64,000 nt of DNA, taken from positions 3,008,295 to 3,072,294 of the forward strand of contig NC_092241.1 in the NCBI RefSeq assembly GCF_036320965.1, written 5' to 3'. The position numbers and the translations under genes were made by a program. Origin of the DNA: Panulirus ornatus (taxonomy: Eukaryota > Arthropoda > Malacostraca > Decapoda > Palinuridae). Under the pieces are notes generated by a model, which saw nothing but the letters and a program-made list of their open reading frames with translations, was not told the DNA's origin and made no database searches. Positions 30,415 through 40,525 of this stretch are shown one piece after another (the first letter of the stretch is position 1; the number at the start of each line of letters is the position of its first letter).

Positions 30415-30487
30415 GTAAGTCCTTTACTCGATCGGACTATATATATATGTCTATTTTTTTCTCAATGTTTTTACGTTATCGTTTTAG
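30415..30487 (+). other. Putative 73-bp intron in the 5' UTR
   Basis: It begins GTAAGTCC, contains a T-rich tract (TTTTTTTCTCAATGTTTTTA) and ends CGTTTTAG just two bases before the ATG. If it is not spliced, the coding frame would extend upstream to an ATG at 30,388 with a hydrophobic leader that does not fit the family. Confidence 0.45.
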
Positions 30488-30489
30488 AT

Positions 30490-30751
30490 ATGTCTCAGGA
30501 TTTAGCCAATGACTGTGATAGTACGGACGGAGTGGTTGTAAGTGTTGTAGCTACTAGAGCAGCGAGATCCAGGTCGGGTTCCACCCGATGTGAGCTCGTC
30601 GTAGGTCATGTGACTCCAAGGCTCTCGTCTAGGGACGTTGGTGAGAGTGACGATGTAGCTTTATTGTCAGATCCAGAGCCAATAGCAACAACATATCATG
30701 ATGACCTCTTTGCTTCATGTCAACTTACAAGTAGCTGTGGAGAAGATATTG
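30490..30751 (+). CDS. SLC38-like amino acid transporter, first coding exon
   Basis: ATG 30,490 opens 87 codons plus one base, then the donor GTATGT at 30,752. The peptide (MSQDLANDCDSTDGVVVSVV ... DDLFASCQLTSSCGEDI) is hydrophilic, acidic and serine-rich, as expected for the cytosolic amino terminus that precedes helix 1 in SLC38 proteins. I cannot recognise it by itself. The link to the exon at 53,740 rests on splice phase: this exon ends after the first base of a codon and the next starts with the other two, giving glycine directly before [15 protein letters not shown]. It is the only stretch in 27,819-53,739 that looks like host coding sequence on the plus strand. Stop-free length is modest, so the exon needs transcript support. 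Confidence 0.6.
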
Positions 30752-31729
30752 GTATGTATTTTTAGATTTTTGGAATTTTCAGGATAAAGTTCCAGTTTAG
30801 GGGTACCGTGATAGATTATGAAGCTAATGTCAGTGAACGTTTTGTACATATAATTAGTGGCTTAGATCAGGAGAATGATATTTGCAGCGTTTTATTTTAT
30901 CCTCTGCTAAAAATTAATAGTGGAACATTTTAAAAGACAGGTTTTTCACTACCTCCAAAATTCGTAAATACTTTCCTGTGTCTTTTTCTTTTTCATTTTC
31001 ATTATTCTCTCTATATTTCAATTAAGGCTCGGCCTTGATGTGAACTTTTGTCCATGATTGGAGTCTTCAACAAAAATAGAAAAAAAATGGGGAGCACTCT
31101 TAAAAAGAAAAAATTGGGGAGTGCTATGATGTACTGGGAAAAACGTTGGGTTAAAGAAGACGCCTCTAGAAATCAGTAAACCATACTCAGGTTCCCCATG
31201 CATTGTAAATGTACTATATTTTTGAAGTTAATTGAGAAAATGCAAAAATGATGTTTGCGTTCAATTGCCTGGAAGTTTTTTTTTACCTTAGAGACTTCAG
31301 TCATGGAAAAATGTCCACATCAAGGTCAGCCCTTAGTTGAAATTTAGAAAGGATTTTGAAGTGGAAAAATATTTATGAATTTTAAAGGAAGTGACAAACC
31401 TGTCTTTTAGAATGTGCCAGGTCATATTCATTAAGAAAGACATGAGAAAGTAGAGAGTTCTAAAGTTTTGAGGTGTAAGGTAAGTGTAGTATATGTCATG
31501 TTCACTGGGTAATTCATCAGAAAATTGACATGCGTGTCGTAGTTAATAAATTTTGATGAAAGTAGTATCAATGGATTTCTTGCACTCTGTAGTGTGGACT
31601 TTTACCTGTAACATGTCCTAATCTTACAAGGTAAGGTCTCCAGAGTGAGGAGGGCTTTGAAATAGATGAAATTTTTGGAGAAAAATCACTCTTTACTAAT
31701 TGTTCTGAGCGTAAGGAGTTGATTGGTAC

Positions 31730-31860
31730 CACTAGAACTAGGTACCTGGCTAGAACAAGAGGGATGCATGCAGAGAGCCAAAATCAAACCTTCACTGAGT
31801 TGCAGTGGGGACATATCTGGTAGTAAACCATCACCCCACCTGGTTAGACTTTCTGTTTAA
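31730..31860 (-). mobile_element. Possible old tRNA-derived SINE
   Basis: The minus strand contains GGTGGGGTGATGGTTTACTA (A-box-like) and, about 45 bp on, GAAGGTTTGATTTTGG (a decayed B box). The spacing suits a tRNA-derived head, but both boxes deviate from consensus and no second copy was found in the window. Confidence 0.3.
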
Positions 31861-32052
31861 AAACCAGGGTTTTCTATTCATTTATTCTTCAATATAAATC
31901 TCTTTTGTTACTCTTTTGATATTCTTGCGTATTTAGTGATAATTTCCTGAAAGGAGGCTAATGAAAATTAAGAAATAGACACAGTAATGAAATATGCAAG
32001 CCACTAAGGCGACGAAAACATTGTGAGGAATATATATTGATAGTAAATTGTA

Positions 32053-32491
32053 TACTGGGGTCGACATGCTGTCAGTGGATTGAACCAGGGCATGTGAAGC
32101 GTCTGGGGTAAACCATGGAAAGTTTTGTGGGGCCTGGATGTGGAAGGGGAGCTGTGGTTTCAGTGCATTATTACATGACAGCTAGAGACTGAGTGTGAAC
32201 GAATGGGGACTTTGTTGTCTTTTCCTAGCGCTACCCCGCACACATGAGGGGGGAGGGTGTTGTTCTTCCATGTATGGCGGGGTGGCGATGGGAATGAATA
32301 AAGGCAGACAGTATGAATTATGTACATGGGTATATATGTATATGTCTATGTATATGTATACATTGAGATGTATAGGTATGTATATTTGCGGGTGTATGTG
32401 TATGTGGGTGGGATGGGCCATTCTTTCGTCTGTTTCCTAGCGCTACCTCGCTAACGTGGGAGACAGCGACAAAGCAAAACATAATAAATAA
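32053..32491 (+). mobile_element. LINE-A 3' end insertion with target-site duplication
   Basis: A 5'-truncated plus-strand copy keeping only the last ~15 codons (GVDMLSVD-type end) and the full long 3' UTR, ending GACAAAGCAAAACATAATAAA. It is flanked by the direct repeat TAAATTGTA at 32,044-32,052 and 32,492-32,500, a typical target-site duplication of target-primed reverse transcription. This defines the true 3' end of LINE-A. Confidence 0.85.
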
Positions 32492-32553
32492 TAAATTGTA
32501 CCATAAAGACATTTCCTCAAAACTATAATTTTCTTCTGTATGAAATTATAGAC

Positions 32554-34284
32554 TTTTTTTTTTTTTTTTTTATACTTTGTCGCTGTCTCCCGCGTTTGCG
32601 AGGTAGCGCAAGGAAACAGACGAAAGAAATGGCCCCCCCCCCCCCCATACACATGTACATACACACGTCCACACACGCAAATATACATACCTACACAGCT
32701 ATCCATGGTTTACCCCAGACGCTTCACATGCCTTGCTTCAATCCACTGACAGCACGTCAACCCCTGTATACCACATGACTCCAATTCACTCTATTTCTTG
32801 CCCTCCTTTCACCCTCCTGCATGTTCAGGCCCCGATCACACAAAATCTTTTTCACTCCATCTTTCCACCTCCAATTTGGTCTCCCTCTTCTCCTCGTTCC
32901 CTCCACCTCCGACACATATATCCTCTTGGTCAATCTCTCCTCACTCATTCTCTCCATGTGCCCAAACCATTTCAAAACACCCTCTTCTGCTCTCTCAACC
33001 ACGCTCTTTTTATTTTCACACATCTCTCTTACCCTTACGTTACTTACTCGATCAAACCACCTCACACCACACATTGTCCTCAAACATCTCATTTCCAGCA
33101 CATCCATCCTCCTGCGCACATCTCTATCCATAGCCCACGCCTCGCAACCATACAACATTGTTGGAACCACTATTCCCTCAAACATACCCATTTTTGCTTT
33201 CCGAGATAATGTTCTCGACTTCCACACATTTTTCAAGGCTCCCAAAATTTTCGCCCCCTCCCCCACCCTATGATCCACTTCCGCTTCCATGGTTCCATCC
33301 GCTGACAGATCCACTCCCAGATATCTAAAACACTTCACTTCCTCCAGTTTTTCTCCATTCAAACTCACCTCCCAATTGACTTGACCCTCACCCCTACTGT
33401 ACCTAATAACCTTGCTCTTATTCACGTTTACTCTCAACTTTCTTCTTCCACACACTTTACCAAACTCAGTCACCAGCTTCTGCAGTTTCTCACATGAATC
33501 AGCCACCAGCGCTGTATCATCAGCGAACAACAACTGACTCACTTCCCAAGCTCTCTCATCCCCAACAGACTTCATACTTGCCCCTCTTTCCAGGACTCTT
33601 GCATTTACCTCCCTTACAACCCCATCCATAAACAAATTAAACAACCATGGAGACATCACACACCCCTGCCGCAAACCTACATTCACTGAGAACCAATCAC
33701 TTTCCTCTCTTCCTACACGTACACATGCCTTACATCCTCGATAAAAACTTTTCACTGCTTCTAACAACTTGCCTCCCACACCATATATTCTTAATACCTT
33801 CCACAGAGCATCTCTATCAACTCTATCATATGCCTTCTCCAGATCCATAAATGCTACATACAAATCCATTTGCTTTTCTAAGTATTTCTCACATACATTC
33901 TTCAAAGCAAACACCTGATCCACACATCCTCTACCACTTCTGAAACCGCACTGCTCTTCCCCAATCTGATGCTCTGTACATGCCTTCACCCTCTCAATCA
34001 ATACCCTCCCATATAATTTACCAGGAATACTCAACAAACTTATACCTCTGTAATTTGAGCACTCACTCTTATCCCCTTTGCCTTTGTACAATGGCACTAT
34101 GCACGCATTCCGCCAATCCTCAGGCACCTCACCATGAGTCATACATACATTAAATAACCTTACCATCCAGTCAACAATACAGTCACCCCCTTTCTTAATA
34201 AATTCCACTGCAATACCATCCAAACCTGCTGCCTTGCCGGCTTTCATCTTCCGCAAAGCTTTTACTACCTCTTCTCTGTTTACC
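32554..34284 (-). mobile_element. LINE-A insertion, intact RT frame, 11-bp target-site duplication
   Basis: Minus strand, 5'-truncated just before LVNREEVVKALRKMK, poly(A) seen as T18 at 32,554, mid-length 3' UTR. Flanked by AAATTATAGAC at 32,543-32,553 and 34,285-34,295, so it inserted as one event. The coding part is free of stops over its whole ~510 codons. That makes it the best-preserved LINE-A in the window and probably young. It sits antisense within the SLC38-like intron. Confidence 0.92.
32757..34284 (-). CDS. LINE-A reverse transcriptase (5'-truncated, open)
   Basis: About 509 codons within the insertion; the open frame continues 18 codons into flanking DNA, which supplies an accidental ATG. 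Counting from LVNREE: RT fingers (KMKAGKAAGLDGIAVEFIKK, residues ~10-30), SNYRGISLLSIPGKLYGRVL (~78-97), FRSGRGCVDQVFALKNV (~117-133), MDLEKAYDRVDRDALWKVLR (~145-164), the [20 protein letters not shown] block, and the catalytic [12 protein letters not shown] (~250-262). Then [25 protein letters not shown] and the carboxy-terminal [22 protein letters not shown] and [16 protein letters not shown]. The last codons VVYRG are followed by a stop where other copies continue to GLNQGM. The endonuclease is absent, so this copy cannot move by itself. Confidence 0.88.
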
Positions 34285-34295
34285 AAATTATAGAC

Positions 34296-35185
34296 ATTCA
34301 TCAAAAAATTATGCTTGCCCTTTGAGCTATTACAGCTCATGTTAATTTTTCAAATGCAAATGAATATTTTGTATAAATAAATGTTGGAGTTTGAAACATT
34401 GAAAACATTAAAAACTTTGTCAAAGTACTGAGTACATAATATTACAGTATTGATTTCATGTACAATTTACTGCTCTTCTTTACCTTTAAGCACTCTGTGG
34501 CTTATTAGGTATTAACTGAATTTTATGTAAAATAGACTGATAGTCTTCCATAAAGACATTTCCTCAAAGCTATAATTTTCTTCAGAATAAAGGTGTTTGG
34601 GTACAGTGCCTCAGATGAGGAATATATATTTACATCATTGAATAAAGAATTGCTTGCCTCAGGAGAATTTATAGTTCATGTTAATTTTTTGTAAAACAAA
34701 TAAGATCCATTTTCTGCTCATCTACCTGTGGAAAATTCCTCATAACTTTCCTCTTTTCTCTCATTGTTCTGTAATTCCACCTCTTGACTCAATGAACATA
34801 CCTGGTATGACTGTTATATCCACTCTTTCTTAGACATCCCACATTATGGAATGAGCTAAGTGTGCCTCAAAGAAAATAAGAATCCTCTTTAGATGTTGAA
34901 GTTTCTTTTCCTCCACACTGTTGCTCCATTTATACAAAGGATTGACACGTCCCAGTGTTGGGTACTGCTCCCACATTTGGGTTGATCTAGCTCTGCATCC
35001 TTACTTGACTGAGTTGAGGTGACAGTGGTCTGACTTAGAAACTCTCCCACGCTAACCTCAAAACTTGACCCACTTACCCTATGCTGCAGTGTTGGTTCAG
35101 TTTCCCGTTCTTTATTTTTTTTATGTTAGCTGAGACAGCATGGGCCGCTGAGGCCCTAATCAAGGCCATCCCAGTAATTCCCTCT
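34296..35185. other. Unique intronic DNA with an old ~0.3-kb local duplication
   Basis: CCATAAAGACATTTCCTCAA at 34,549 repeats the same string at 32,502, followed in both by a CTATAATTTTCTTC run. GCTCATGTTAATTTTT (34,334) is echoed by GTTCATGTTAATTTTT (34,676). Without the LINE-A insertion the two copies would lie about 0.3 kb apart, so this is an older tandem duplication split by LINE-A. No gene seen. Confidence 0.55.
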
Positions 35186-35189
35186 TTGA

Positions 35190-36165
35190 AAAATGTGTGA
35201 GAAATACTTAGAAAAACAGATGGATTTGTATGTAGCATTTATGGATCTGGAGAAGACATGATAGAGTTGATAAAGATTCTTTGTGGAAGGTGTTTAGAGT
35301 ATATGGTTTGGGAGATAAGCTCCTAGAAGCAATATAAAGTATTTACCAAGGATGTAAGGCATGTGTACGTGTAGGAAGAGAGGAGAGTGATTGTTTCCCA
35401 GTGAAGGTTGGCCTGCGGCTGGGGTGTGTGATGTCCCCATGGTTGTTTAATTTGTTTATGGATGGGGTGGTGTGGGAGGTAATTGCTAGAGTTTTGGAGA
35501 GAGGGGCGAGTATGCAGTCTGTTGGGGAATGAGTGGGCCTGGGAAGTGAGTCAGTTGTTGTTTGCCGATGATACAGCTCTGGTGGCTCATTCGAGTGAGA
35601 AACTGCTGAGGTTGGTGACTGAGTTTGGAAAAGTGTGTGAAAGGAGAAAATTGGGAGTAAATGTGAATAAGAGCAGGGTATTAGGTTCAGTAGGGTTGAG
35701 TTGAATTTCTTTGGATAGTGTTGCAGTGGAATTTATTAGAAAAGGGGGTGACTGTGTTGTTGATTGGTTGGAAAGGATATTTAATGTATGTTTGGATCAT
35801 GGTGAAGTGCCTGAGGATTGGCAGAATGCATGCATAGTGCCATTGTACTAAGGGAAAGAGGATAAAGGTGTGTGTTCAAATTACAGAGGTATGAATTTGT
35901 TGCGTATTCCTGAGAAATTATATGGGAGGGTATTGATGAAGAGGGTAAAGGCATGCACAGAGTATCAGATTGGGGAAGAGCAGTGTGGTTTCAGAAATGG
36001 TAGAGCATGTGTGGATCAGGTGTTTGCTTTAAAGAATGTATGTGAGAAATACTTACAAAAACAGATGGATTTGTATGTGGCATTTATGGATCTGGAGAAG
36101 GCATATGATAGGGTTGATAGAGATGCTTTGTGGAAGGTTTTAAGAGTATATGGTGTGGGAGGTAA
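35190..36165 (+). mobile_element. LINE-A fragments, plus strand, two pieces out of order
   Basis: 35,190-35,705 covers CEKYLEKQMDLYVAFMDLEK to KLGVNVNKSRV, with [20 protein letters not shown] (35,483-35,704 open). 35,715-36,165 restarts earlier in the ORF (VAVEFIRKGGDCVVDWL to WKVLRVYGVGG; 35,870-36,214 partly open). The second piece therefore belongs to another copy or to a duplication. Divergence from other copies is higher (for example MCSNYRGMNLLRIPEKLYGR), so these are older. Confidence 0.78.
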
Positions 36166-38790
36166 CATTGTTGGAACCACTATTCCTTCAAAATTACCCA
36201 TTTTTGCTTTCTGAGGTAATGTTCTCGATTTCCACACATTCTTCAACGCTCCTAGAACCTTAGCCCCCTCCTTCACCCTGTGACTCACTTCAGCTTCCAT
36301 GGTTCCATCCGCTGCCAAATCCACTCCCAGATAAGTAAAACACTTCACTTCCTCCAGTTTTTCTCCATTCAAACTTACCTCCCAATTGACTTGTCTCTCA
36401 ACCCTACTATACCTAATAACCTTGCTCTTTTTCACATTTACTCTCAACTTTCTTCTTTCACACAGTTTACCAAATTCAGTCACCAGCTTCTGCAGTTTCT
36501 CACGCGAATGAGCCACCAGCACTGTATCATCACCGAACAACAACTGACTCACTTCCTAAGCTTTCTCATCCACAACAGACTGCATACTTGCTCCCTCTCC
36601 AAAACTCTTGCATTCACCTCCCTAACAACCTCATCCCTTTACAAATTAAACAGCCATAGAGACATCACGCACCCCTGCCGCAAACCGACATTCACTGAGA
36701 ACCAATCACTTTCCTCTCTTCCTAATCGTACACATGCCTTACATCCTTGATAAAAACTTTTCACTGCTTCTAGCATCTTGCCTCCCACACCATATACTGT
36801 TAACACCTTCCACAGAGCATCTCTATCAACTCTATCATGTGCCTCCTCCAGGTCCATAAATGCTACATACAAATCCATTTGTTTTTCTAAGTATTTCTCA
36901 CGTACATTCTTCAAAGCAAACACCTGATCCACACATCCTCTACCACTTCTGAAGCCACACTGCTGTTCCTCAATCTGATGCTCTGTACATGCCTTCACCT
37001 TCTCAATCAATACCCTCCCATATAATTTCCCAGGAATACTCAACAAACTTATACCTCTGTAATTTGAGCACTCACATTTATCCCCTTTGCCTTTTTACAA
37101 TGGCACTATGCATGCATTCCACCAATCTTCAGGCACTTCTCCATGAGCCATACATTTTTTGAATATCCTCACCAACCAGTCAACAACACAGTCACCCCCT
37201 TTTTTAATAGATTCCACTGCAATACCATCCAAACCCGCCGCCTTGCTGGCTTTCATCTTCTGCAGAGCTTTCACTACCTCTTCTCTGTTCACCAAACATT
37301 CTCCCAGACCCTCTAACTTCGCACACCACCTCAACCAAAACACCCCATATATGCCACTCTGTCATCAAACACATTCAATAAACCTTCAAAATACTCACTC
37401 CATCTCCTTCTCACTTCACCGCTACTTGTTATTTCCTGCCCATTAGCCCCCTTCACCGATTTTCCCATTTCTTCTCTTGTCTTACGCACATTATTTACCT
37501 CCTTCCTAAATATCTTTTTATTCTCTCTAAAATTTAGTGATACTCTCTCACCATAACTCTCATTTGCCCTCTTTTTCACCTCTTGCACCTTTTTCTTGAC
37601 CTCCTGCCTCTTTCATTTATACATCTCCCACTCATTTGTACTATTTCCCTGCCAGACTCGTCCAAATGCCTCTCTTCTGTTTCACTAAGAATCTTACTTC
37701 ATCCTCCCATTCACTACCCTTTCTAATCTGCCCACCTCCCACACTTCTCATGCCACCAGCATCTTTTGTGCAAGCCATCACTGCTTCCCTAGATACATCC
37801 CATTCCTCTCACACTCCCCTTATGTCCTTTGCTCTCACCCTTTTCCATTCTGCACTCAGTCTCTCCTGGTACTACCTCGCACAAGTCTCCTTCCCAAGCT
37901 CACCCCCAACATTTTCTCTTCTTTTCTGAAAACCTCTACAAATCTTCACCTTCGCTGCCAGAAGATATTAATCAGGCATCCTTCCAGTTGCACCTCTCAG
38001 GACATTAACATCCAAAAGTCTCTCTTTCACGCACCTATCAATAACACTCTGGCCATCTTTCCTACTCACATACGTATACTTGTGTATATCTCTCTTTTTA
38101 AACCATGTATTCCCAATCACCAGTCCTTTTTCAGCACACAAATCTACAAGCTCTTCACCATTTCCATTTACAACACTGAACACCCCATGTATACCCATTG
38201 TTCCCTCAGTTGCCTCATTACTCATCTTTGCATTCAAATCTCCCATCACTATAACCCGATCTTGTGCATCAAAACTGCTAACACACCCACTCAGCCGCTC
38301 CCAAAACACTTGCCTCTCATGATCTATCTTTTCATGCCCAGGTGCATAGGCCCCAATAATCTTACACTCTGTCACATACTCCCACAACTGTTTCAGGAGT
38401 AGTGCTACTCCTTCTTTTGCTCTTGTCCTCTCACCAACCCCTGACTTTACTCCCAAAACATTCCCAAACCACTCTTCCCCCTTACCCTTGAGCTTCGTTT
38501 CACTCAGAGCCAAAACATCCAGGTTCCTTTTCTCAAACATACTACCTGTCTCTCCTTTTTTTCTCATCTTGGTTACATCCACACACATTTAGACACTCCA
38601 GTCTGAGCCTCCAAGGAGAATGAGCACTCCCTGCATGACTCCTTCTGTTTCCCCTTTTAGAAAGTTAGAATGCAAGGGGGGAAGGGTTCCTATTCCCCCT
38701 CTCCTGTCCCCTTTAGTCACCTTCTACGACATGTGGGGAATGCGTGGGAAGTATTTTTTCTCCTCTATCCCCAGGGATATTTAATTCAAC
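36166..38790 (-). mobile_element. LINE-A copy lacking its 3' end, complete 5' half
   Basis: Minus strand from the 5' UTR (38,590-38,790) through the endonuclease frame 37,968-38,588. This starts [20 protein letters not shown] at ATG 38,588 and includes LDVLALSETKLKGKGEEWFG, IIGAYAPGHEKIDHERQVFW, VIVMGDLNAKMSNEATEGTM and YTYVSRKDGQSVIDR. A short deletion has removed the usual ALLDYVLID, and SDH reads MPD. RT parts are 36,639-37,343; the end-of-RT frame 36,016-36,552 has LLFGDDTVLVAHSREKLQKL. It stops at VVPTML near 36,166, where it meets plus-strand RT sequence. Confidence 0.85.
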
Positions 38791-40329
38791 GTATACATAC
38801 ATATCACAAGGATGTTTGTTTAACTTATACATACATATACATACACAGACATATACATATATACACATGTACATATCCATACTTGCTGCCTTCATCCATT
38901 CCCGTCACCACCCTGCCACACGCGAAATAGGATCCCCACATCAGCGAAGTAACACTAGGAAACAGACGAAGAATGGCCCATCCACTCATATACTCATATA
39001 TATACATAAACACCTATATATGCACATATACATACATGTACAGATCAACATATACATACATATACATACACATACACAGACATATACATGTATACACTTG
39101 CTTGCCTTCATCCATTCCTGGTGCCACCCCGCCCCCCCAGGATACAGCATCACTACCCCCTGCTTCAGCGAGGTAGCGCCAGGAAAACAGACAAATAAAG
39201 GCCACATTTATTCACACTCAGTCTCTATCTGTCGTGTAATGTACTGAAACCACAGCTACCTTTCCACATGTAGGTCCCACAGACCTTTCCATGGTTTACC
39301 CCAGATGTTTCACATGCCCAGGTTCAGTCCATTGACAGCATGTCGACCCCGGTATATGACATCATTCCAATTCGCTCTTTTCCTTGCATGCCTCTCACTC
39401 TCTTGTATGTTCAGGCCACCATAGCTCAAAATCTTTTTCACTCCATCCTACTGCCTCCAATTAGGTCTACTGCCTCTCCTTATTCCCTCCAACTCTGACA
39501 CACACATCCTCTTTGTCAATCTTTCCTCACTCATTTTCTCCATATGTCCAAACCATTTCAACACCCTCTCTTCTTCTCTCTTAGCCACACTTTTTTTTAT
39601 TTTCAAACATCTCCCTTACCCTTTCATTACTTACTCGATAGTACCACTTCACACCACATATTGTCCTCAAACATTTAATTTCTAATGCATCCACCCTCCT
39701 CCATACAACCCAATCTATAGCCAGGTTTCACAGCCATTTAACATTGTTGGGACTACTATCCCTTCAAACATAGCCATTTTTGCTCTGGAGATAACATTTT
39801 CATCGCTCCCAGAACCTTTGCCTTCTTCACCCACCCTGTAACTCACTTCATCTTCCATGTTTCCATCCGCTGCTAAGTCCACTCCAAGATATCTAAAACT
39901 CTTGACTTTCTCCAGTTTTTCTCCATTCATATTTACATCCCAGTTAAATTGTCTCTCAACCCTACTGAACCTAATAACCATGCTCTTATTCACGTTTACT
40001 TTCAACTTTCTCCTTTCACACACTTTTCCAAACTCGGTCACCAACCTGAGCAGTTTCTCACACATATCAGCCACCAGAGCTGTATCATTGGCAAACAACA
40101 GCTGACTCTCTTCCCAGTCCCTCTCATCCACAACAGGCTGCATGCTCTCCCCTCTCTTCAAAACTCTTGCATTTACCTCCCTAACCACCCCATCCATAAA
40201 CAGATTGAACAACCATTGGGACATCACACACCCCTGACACCGACCGACATTCACTGGGAAGCAATCACCCTCCTCTCTTCCTACTTGTATGCATGCCATA
40301 CATCCTTGGTAAAAACTTTTCACTGCCCT
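38791..40329 (-). mobile_element. Divergent LINE-A copy: partly duplicated 3' UTR, carboxy-terminal domain, RT
   Basis: Minus strand. Two partial 3' UTR segments (38,791-38,970 and 38,975-39,300), each with ACATATACATACACAGACAT-type sequence and an AGCGAGGTAGCGCCAGGAAA-like block, then the ORF end at about 39,320. The RT part (39,715-40,329) includes [40 protein letters not shown] (FAND, first catalytic Asp lost), KVNVNKSMVIRFSRVERQFN and [14 protein letters not shown]. Substitutions relative to other copies suggest an older subfamily. It is truncated at KSFYQGCMAC, followed by the B element's target site. Confidence 0.8.
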
Positions 40330-40340
40330 ATTTATATATA

Positions 40341-40514
40341 GGGAGCAGGAGGCTAGAAATCCTCCCCTCTCGTTTTTTTTTTTCTTTTTTTTACTTTTCC
40401 AAAAGAAGGAACAGAGGGGGGCCAGGTGAGGATATTCCACAAAGGCCCAGTCCTCTGTTCTTAACGCTACCTCGCTAATGAGGGAAATGGCGGATAGTTT
40501 AAAAGAAAGAAAGA
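40341..40514 (+). mobile_element. B element (copy 3), 5'-truncated, flanked by direct repeats
   Basis: Plus strand: GGGAGCAGGAGGCTAGAAAT (LINE-A 5' UTR-like), a pyrimidine-rich run, then AAAGAAGGAACAGAGGGGGG, GGCCCAGTCCTCTGTTCTTA, ACGCTACCTCGCTAATGAGG and GAAATGGCGGATAGTTTAAA, followed by an A/G-rich tail. Direct repeats ATTTATATATA at 40,330-40,340 and 40,515-40,525 bound it. They are AT-only, so weaker evidence than the duplication around copy 2. Confidence 0.75.
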
Positions 40515-40525
40515 ATTTATATATA

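Noticed and set aside
32733..33273. Antisense ORFs of 111-158 codons ([19 protein letters not shown] type) found opposite at least six LINE-A copies
   Set aside because: They recur only because the copies are nearly identical and the sense codon usage leaves few antisense stops. There is no domain, start context or independent conservation to support a protein.
32757..34340. A 527-codon ORF that could be taken as a host gene
   Set aside because: It is a 5'-truncated LINE-A RT bounded by an 11-bp target duplication. The ATG and first 18 codons come from flanking intron DNA.
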